The position numbers and the translations under genes are program-made. A DNA stretch of 7,595 nt from Dehalococcoidia bacterium. GTDB taxonomy: Bacteria > Chloroflexota > Dehalococcoidia > GIF9 > UBA5629. The notes under the pieces were generated by a model. It saw only the letters and a list, made by a program, of their open reading frames with translations, had not been told where the DNA came from and did no database searches. The stretch lies in assembly GCA_028715025.1 (NCBI GenBank), contig JAQTLG010000074.1:1-7595 (forward strand), written 5' to 3'. The stretch's first letter is position 1, and the number at the start of each line of letters is the position of its first letter. Shown here piece after piece: positions 4,449 to 7,595 of the stretch.

Positions 4449-5225
4449 TTATTTTATAGCGAAGGGCCTCGCACCATGTTGAGTATCGTTCATAGTGAAG
4501 GCCGACGATGTAGTCTCGAAGCTCAACCCGATCTCCAGCGGATACGACATGGCCACGTTGCATGCCCTCTTGGCGGCCTGCACAACCACCGGATTGTATC
4601 CGGCGATCTCGTTGGCCATCTTGAGCGTCTCTTCCATAAGCTTTCCCTTGGAGTATATCTGCTGTATCAGGCCGATTCGCAGCGCCTCAGGCGCCTCTAT
4701 TCTTTTCCCAGTATATATTAATTCCTTGGCCTTTCCGATACCTACTGCTCTTGGCAGCCGCTGGCATCCGCCCAGGTCCGGTATGATGCCCAGTTGCACC
4801 TCCGGCAGCGAGAAAACGGAGTATTCAACCGCTACTCTGAAGTCGCAGGCCAGTGCCAGCTCAAGCCCACCGCCCAGGCAGTATCCGTTGATCGCCGCAA
4901 TCACAGGAACGGCCAGCTTCTCATACATGGTAAAGACATCGCGCAGCTTACTGATTCCATCGTAGTAATCACGTATATCTGATCCTGTGATGAAGTTCTC
5001 GCCCACGGCGATCTTCTTGAGGTCGATGCCCGAGCTGAATGCCTTCTCGCCGGACCCGGTGATAATAGCGACCCTCACATTCGGATCGTTTTCGATCTCA
5101 ATGGCCGCCTGTTTCAGCTCATTGTTCATACCCCTGTACCAGGCGTTCATCGCACCGGGACGATTGAGAGTGATCACGGCGACGTGCCCTTGAACATCAT
5201 AGATAAGATCGCGGTAAGCAGACAT
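4449..5225 (-). CDS. enoyl-CoA hydratase/isomerase (crotonase family)
   Basis: 258 residues of the crotonase fold. The oxyanion-hole segments are AFSSGIDLKKI (63-72) and NGYCLGGGLELALACDFRVA (113-132). E122 and E142 occupy the positions of the two catalytic glutamates of rat mitochondrial hydratase (E144, E164), the second in SLPEVQLGIIPDLGGCQRLP. With both present, hydration of a 2-enoyl-CoA is plausible, though related lyases and isomerases cannot be excluded. The C-terminus stops at HGARPFAIK, roughly ten residues earlier than the common AFxEKRxPxFxG ending. The ATG has AGGAGGA five bases upstream. It lies 109 bases downstream of the beta-keto acid cleavage gene and 33 bases upstream of the MOSC gene, which suggests a shared transcript and a step in degrading an acyl-CoA intermediate. 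Confidence 0.95.
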   Translation of the reverse strand: MSAYRDLIYDVQGHVAVITLNRPGAMNAWYRGMNNELKQAAIEIENDPNVRVAIITGSGEKAFSSGIDLKKIAVGENFITGSDIRDYYDGISKLRDVFTMYEKLAVPVIAAINGYCLGGGLELALACDFRVAVEYSVFSLPEVQLGIIPDLGGCQRLPRAVGIGKAKELIYTGKRIEAPEALRIGLIQQIYSKGKLMEETLKMANEIAGYNPVVVQAAKRACNVAMSYPLEIGLSFETTSSAFTMNDTQHGARPFAIK

Positions 5226-5248
5226 TGATTCCTCCTGGCAATTAAGAA

Positions 5249-5270
5249 TAGAGGGATTAAAATCCCTCTA
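5249..5270 (-). terminator. hairpin between the beta-keto acid cleavage and crotonase genes
   Basis: A perfect inverted repeat, TAGAGGGATT and AATCCCTCTA, separated by two bases (effective stem 9 bp with a 4-base loop). On the minus strand it is followed by ATTCTTAATT, a poor U-tract. It sits 24 bases before the crotonase ATG, just ahead of its ribosome site. It could be a partial terminator, an RNA-processing or stability element that sets relative expression of the two genes, or the end of a BKACE-only transcript. Confidence 0.55.
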
Positions 5271-5273
5271 CAC

Positions 5274-5300
5274 TTTATAGATTATTGCTTGAAATTTCAA
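5274..5300 (-). promoter_or_regulatory. possible internal promoter ahead of the crotonase gene
   Basis: On the minus strand TTGAAA (plus 5295-5300) and TATAAA (plus 5274-5279) are 15 bases apart, which is shorter than optimal. The -35 candidate is part of a perfect 12-base palindrome, TTGAAATTTCAA (5289-5300). The hairpin at 5249-5270 would lie in the leader. Weak evidence. Confidence 0.25.
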
Positions 5301-5334
5301 TTAGCCTGTATCTCGAAGCACCGGCATCCGGGTA

Positions 5335-6267
5335 TCAGTAGTTTACCTTATCCAGACCTTTCAACCCCAGTATGGACCTGGCCTCGGCAGGGCTGGCCGG
5401 CTCAAGCCCGAGCTCCTTCATGATGCGTATGATCTTCTGCACGAGCTCGGCATTGCTCTTGACCAGCACGCCTTTGCTCAGGTAGAGGTTATCCTCCATA
5501 CCGACCCTGACATGGCCGCCCATGGCCATGGCCACGGTGCAGATGGGCATCTGAAACCGGCCCGCTCCTATGGCGGACCAGGTGAACTTCCCCGTTCCCA
5601 GGGCTTCCCTGGTCGCATTGACCAGTGCAACAAGGCTGTTGACCGTTGACGGCACGCCGCCAAGGGTACCGGTTACGAACTGGATATGCACGGGCAGCTT
5701 TACGTGTCCCCGCTCTATCATGAAGGCCAGGTTATTGACCATACCCAGGTCGTAGATCTCCACCTCCGGCCTGGTGCCGCTTGCGGCGAACAACTTCAGG
5801 AACTCGCGCAGTGTTTTAAAGGTATTGGGGAAGATATAATCTTCGCTGGCCAGCATACCAAGCCTTTCCCAGGGGTATTTCCAGTCCTTGATCTTCTCCG
5901 CCACGTGGAAGACCGAGAAGTTCATCGACCCGAAATTGAGCGATGCGATCTCCGGCCTGAAGGTGGTAACCGGCGATGCTCTTTGCTCGGTGCTCATGCC
6001 CATGCCACCTCCCGTACTGACGCAGATCACGGCATCCGAAGCTTTTTTAATGCCTGCCAGCACCGTGCGGAAGATCTCGATATCCGGGCTGGGCATGCCG
6101 TTTTCCGGATTTCTGACGTGTATATGCAGTATGGCTGCTCCCGCTTCTGCCGCCCGTATACCGTCATCGATGATCTGCTGAGGTGTCAGGGGCAGATAAG
6201 GCGACATACTTGGAAAATGGGCAGACCCGGTTAATGCAGCGGTAACGATCACTTTTTGCCCGTCCAT
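5335..6267 (-). CDS. beta-keto acid cleavage enzyme (BKACE/Kce family, DUF849)
   Basis: 310 residues. The family condenses a beta-keto acid with acetyl-CoA to give acetoacetate and a new acyl-CoA, using a divalent metal; Kce of lysine fermentation is the best-known member. Seen here: VTAALTGS (8-15), the metal-binding HIHVRN (H48, H50), CVSTGGG (82-88), SLNFGSMNFS (109-118), FVTGTLGGVPS, GAGRFQM and GGHVRVGMEDN (251-260), whose R254, E258 and D259 fall at the known catalytic/metal positions. The substrate cannot be read from sequence, as the family is broad; lysine fermentation should not be assumed because no kdd, kal or kam genes are present. An upstream in-frame ATG at 6355-6357 lies beyond the promoter, whereas the ATG at 6265-6267 follows AGGGAGGTG by five bases. 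It is the first gene of the leftward unit with crotonase and MOSC. Confidence 0.94.
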   Translation of the reverse strand: MDGQKVIVTAALTGSAHFPSMSPYLPLTPQQIIDDGIRAAEAGAAILHIHVRNPENGMPSPDIEIFRTVLAGIKKASDAVICVSTGGGMGMSTEQRASPVTTFRPEIASLNFGSMNFSVFHVAEKIKDWKYPWERLGMLASEDYIFPNTFKTLREFLKLFAASGTRPEVEIYDLGMVNNLAFMIERGHVKLPVHIQFVTGTLGGVPSTVNSLVALVNATREALGTGKFTWSAIGAGRFQMPICTVAMAMGGHVRVGMEDNLYLSKGVLVKSNAELVQKIIRIMKELGLEPASPAEARSILGLKGLDKVNY

Positions 6268-6272
6268 CACAG

Positions 6273-6281
6273 CACCTCCCT
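6273..6281 (-). promoter_or_regulatory. ribosome binding site that fixes the BKACE start
   Basis: AGGGAGGTG on the minus strand, five bases before the ATG at 6265-6267. This argues against the in-frame ATG 30 codons further upstream, which would add a non-conserved Cys/Tyr-rich segment. Confidence 0.8.
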
Positions 6282-6291
6282 GTATGATGCA

Positions 6292-6320
6292 ATAATAGAC
6301 AAGGCTTGATTGGTAGTCAA
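6292..6320 (-). promoter_or_regulatory. sigma-70 promoter of the BKACE gene unit
   Basis: On the minus strand TTGACT (plus 6315-6320) and TATTAT (plus 6292-6297) are 17 bases apart, each 5 of 6 to consensus. The expected start near 6285 leaves a leader of about 18 bases that is almost filled by the ribosome site. Confidence 0.8.
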
Positions 6321-6333
6321 ATCTTGTAAGTGC

Positions 6334-6342
6334 TGCTATAAT
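6334..6342 (+). promoter_or_regulatory. extended -10 promoter of the PHP/coaE unit
   Basis: TGCTATAAT has a perfect TATAAT (6337-6342) preceded by the TGn extension. No good -35 hexamer is present at 16-18 bases, as expected for extended -10 promoters. The leader to the TTG at 6432 would be about 80 bases. It lies just upstream of, and partly back-to-back with, the BKACE promoter, so the two units share a compact divergent control region. Confidence 0.55.
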
Positions 6343-6431
6343 TCGCCTGCAAAACAATTACGACAGGTGCTGCCGGAAGGCAATCCGCTTTTGAGATATC
6401 CAGCATCAAGATATTCCGGTGAACACGTAGA

Positions 6432-7070
6432 TTGAAGATCGACCTGCATATACATACGAGCAAGCTGTCCCCTGACAGCAGGCTGGACCCGGAGGCAGCC
6501 ATTGTAAAAGCGCGCGAACTGGGCCTGGATGGAGTATGCTTTACCGAACATGACCGTGCCTGGGAGCTGGTCGACATACAGGTGCTCAGCACAAAGTACG
6601 ATTTTCCGGTTTTTCGCGGGGTGGAGGTGATGATAAAGGAGGGCGGCGAGATACTGGTCTTCGGACTCAACATCAATTTCACCACGGTCATAGATATAGA
6701 CACCCTGCGCAAACTCAGCATGAAATCCGACGCATTCATGATCGCTGCGCACCCCTTCCGCGGCTATCCCTGCCATGCCTTATCTGACTTCCAGACTGCG
6801 GCCGACCTGGTGCTAAAACGGCCTGTATTCGATAAAGTCGACGCCCTGGAGGGATTCAACGGACGCAACATGGAGGGCAATAACATTTTCGCCTGCAAGC
6901 TTGCCGATAAGCTGGGCTTCCAGACCTCCGGAGGCAGCGATGCCCACCACCTGGATGAGATGGGCAAATGCATCACCATTTTTGAGAACGACATACATAG
7001 TGAAGAGGAGCTGATGGCCGAGCTCAAAGCGGGCAGGTTCTGCGGCTCCAACGGCGGTAATCACAAATGA
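6432..7070 (+). CDS. PHP-domain metal-dependent phosphoesterase (TrpH/COG0613-like)
   Basis: 212 residues with all PHP metal motifs: DLHIHT (H6, H8), FTEHD (E39, H40, D41), GVEV (E65), AAHPFR (H107), ALEGFNG (E140) and GGSDAHH (D170, H172). PHP proteins of this size are soluble trinuclear-metal phosphoesterases. Relatives act on nucleotides such as 3',5'-bisphosphates or on short RNA, but the substrate cannot be told here. The only possible start is TTG at 6432, because an in-frame TGA lies at 6420-6422 with no ATG or GTG between; it puts the HxH motif at residues 6-8, as usual. The ribosome site (GGTGA, 9 bases away) is weak. The stop overlaps the coaE start as ATGA, implying translational coupling. 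If it cleaved adenosine 3',5'-bisphosphate it would fit CoA metabolism, but that is speculation. Confidence 0.94.
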   Translation: MKIDLHIHTSKLSPDSRLDPEAAIVKARELGLDGVCFTEHDRAWELVDIQVLSTKYDFPVFRGVEVMIKEGGEILVFGLNINFTTVIDIDTLRKLSMKSDAFMIAAHPFRGYPCHALSDFQTAADLVLKRPVFDKVDALEGFNGRNMEGNNIFACKLADKLGFQTSGGSDAHHLDEMGKCITIFENDIHSEEELMAELKAGRFCGSNGGNHK

Positions 7071-7595
7071 TCATAGCGGGAGTTACGGGCACCATAGGCA
7101 CGGGCAAGAGCACGGTCGCGCACATGTTCGCGGAGCTGGGCGCCTTCGTGATAGACCACGACAGGATATCGCGCGAAGTGGTCGAGCCCGGTAAACCTGC
7201 CTGGCAGACCATTGTAGACTCTTTCGGCAAGGACGTCCTGAACGAAGATCGCAGCATAAACAGGCAGGCGCTGGCCGATATAGTCTTCAAAGACCCCGAC
7301 AGGTTGCACAAGCTTAATTCCATCGTCCATCCCGCCGTGCTGGGCGAAGACCAGCGCCTGGTGGAGGAGCGGAAGCGCGTTGATCCCGGCGGATTGATCA
7401 TCAAGGACGTCCCACTGCTTTTGGAAGCGGGACCCGAGATCGCGCACCTGCTGGTTGAGAAGATCATCGTCGTATTCTCCTCGCCGGATGTCCAGCTCAA
7501 ACGTCTGATAGCCCGGGGAATTCCCGAAGAGGACGCCCACAACCGGATTAAGACGCAGTTGCCCGTTAGCGATAAGACGCAGTACGCCGATTTCG
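7067..7595 (+). CDS. coaE: dephospho-CoA kinase, cut off by the window edge
   Basis: Catalyses the last step of CoA synthesis, ATP-dependent phosphorylation of the 3'-hydroxyl of dephospho-CoA, in the cytoplasm. 176 residues are visible of the usual 200 or so. The P-loop is GTIGTGKS (residues 8-15, a slight variant of GGIGSGKS), followed by VIDHDRISREVVEPGKPAW (28-46, normally DAD), LADIVF, LNSIVHPAV (83-91), the DVPLLLE segment (114-120) and the lid region LKRLIARGIPEEDAHNRIKTQ (144-164). The ATG overlaps the stop codon of the PHP gene by ATGA, so the two are translated together from the promoter near 6340. No anomaly apart from truncation. Confidence 0.97.
   Translation, partial: MIIAGVTGTIGTGKSTVAHMFAELGAFVIDHDRISREVVEPGKPAWQTIVDSFGKDVLNEDRSINRQALADIVFKDPDRLHKLNSIVHPAVLGEDQRLVEERKRVDPGGLIIKDVPLLLEAGPEIAHLLVEKIIVVFSSPDVQLKRLIARGIPEEDAHNRIKTQLPVSDKTQYADF

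Noticed and set aside
4233..4965. Plus-strand frames of 162 and 156 codons
   Set aside because: Antisense to the MOSC and crotonase genes; composition is that of reverse-complement coding sequence.
5686..6234. 182-codon plus-strand frame
   Set aside because: Antisense to the BKACE gene, whose metal and catalytic motifs are intact; no ribosome site and no recognisable domain.
5335..6267. Assignment of BKACE to lysine fermentation
   Set aside because: The family is functionally broad and no other lysine-fermentation genes are in the window; only the cleavage-type reaction is supported.
6317..6776. Minus-strand frames of 140 and 146 codons
   Set aside because: Antisense to the PHP gene; the PHP metal motifs are complete on the plus strand.
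7024..7542. Long minus-strand open frames (172 and 159 codons) over 7024-7542
   Set aside because: They are antisense to coaE, which has the P-loop and all family motifs; the products are low-complexity Ser/Arg-rich sequence without family signs.
1..7595. CRISPR array, tRNA, rRNA, insertion sequence or prophage
   Set aside because: No regularly spaced repeats, cloverleaf, rRNA signature, transposase, integrase or terminal repeats were found on reading both strands.

Overview
The window looks like chromosomal DNA of an anaerobic bacterium. The clues are a stand-alone two-cluster ferredoxin, a small heme-type membrane protein, a MOSC protein, and acyl-CoA/beta-keto-acid enzymes. I cannot fix the phylum. 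An uncultured Chloroflexota (Dehalococcoidia-like), Firmicutes or Desulfobacterota relative would all fit. Promoters resemble the sigma-70 consensus, and most genes have strong AGGAGG-type ribosome sites. The left 320 bases are markedly AT-rich; the rest is close to balanced GC. There are no rRNA, tRNA, CRISPR or transposon signatures.

Layout. 1-319 is an AT-rich non-coding stretch with overlapping divergent promoter-like sequences and at most a doubtful 28-codon reading frame. 320-1429 (minus) is a regulator with an XRE helix-turn-helix joined to a COG1910-type substrate-binding domain; its promoter suggests a leaderless mRNA starting at a GTG. 1608-2772 (minus) is a compact operon: a MerR-type regulator with two tandem HTH units, a 2[4Fe-4S] ferredoxin, and a 68-residue DUF4405/cytochrome b-like membrane protein. 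Its promoter carries a perfect 11-3-11 palindrome over the -10 box. 2973-3113 (minus) is a 46-codon Cys/Trp-rich small gene, divergent from a PhzF-family gene (3220, plus). The PhzF reading frame runs on for about 140 codons antisense to the convergent MOSC gene (3972-4415), which suggests a frameshift or lost stop. 4449-5225 (minus) is an enoyl-CoA hydratase/isomerase, and 5335-6267 (minus) is a beta-keto acid cleavage enzyme (BKACE/Kce, DUF849). The order BKACE, crotonase, MOSC reads as one leftward unit with a hairpin between the first two. From the divergent region 6268-6431, a PHP-domain phosphoesterase (6432-7070, plus) leads into coaE (7067 to the window edge, plus), overlapping it by ATGA.

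How the genes may work together. The MerR, ferredoxin and DUF4405 genes look like a self-regulated membrane redox module. BKACE and the crotonase fit breakdown or remodelling of a beta-keto/acyl-CoA intermediate. PHP and CoaE are a housekeeping-like pair. A physical link between the MOSC protein and the COG1910-type regulator through molybdate or tungstate is only a guess. The less familiar elements are the 46-residue protein, the operator/promoter design of the MerR operon, and the apparent leaderless arrangement at the left end.
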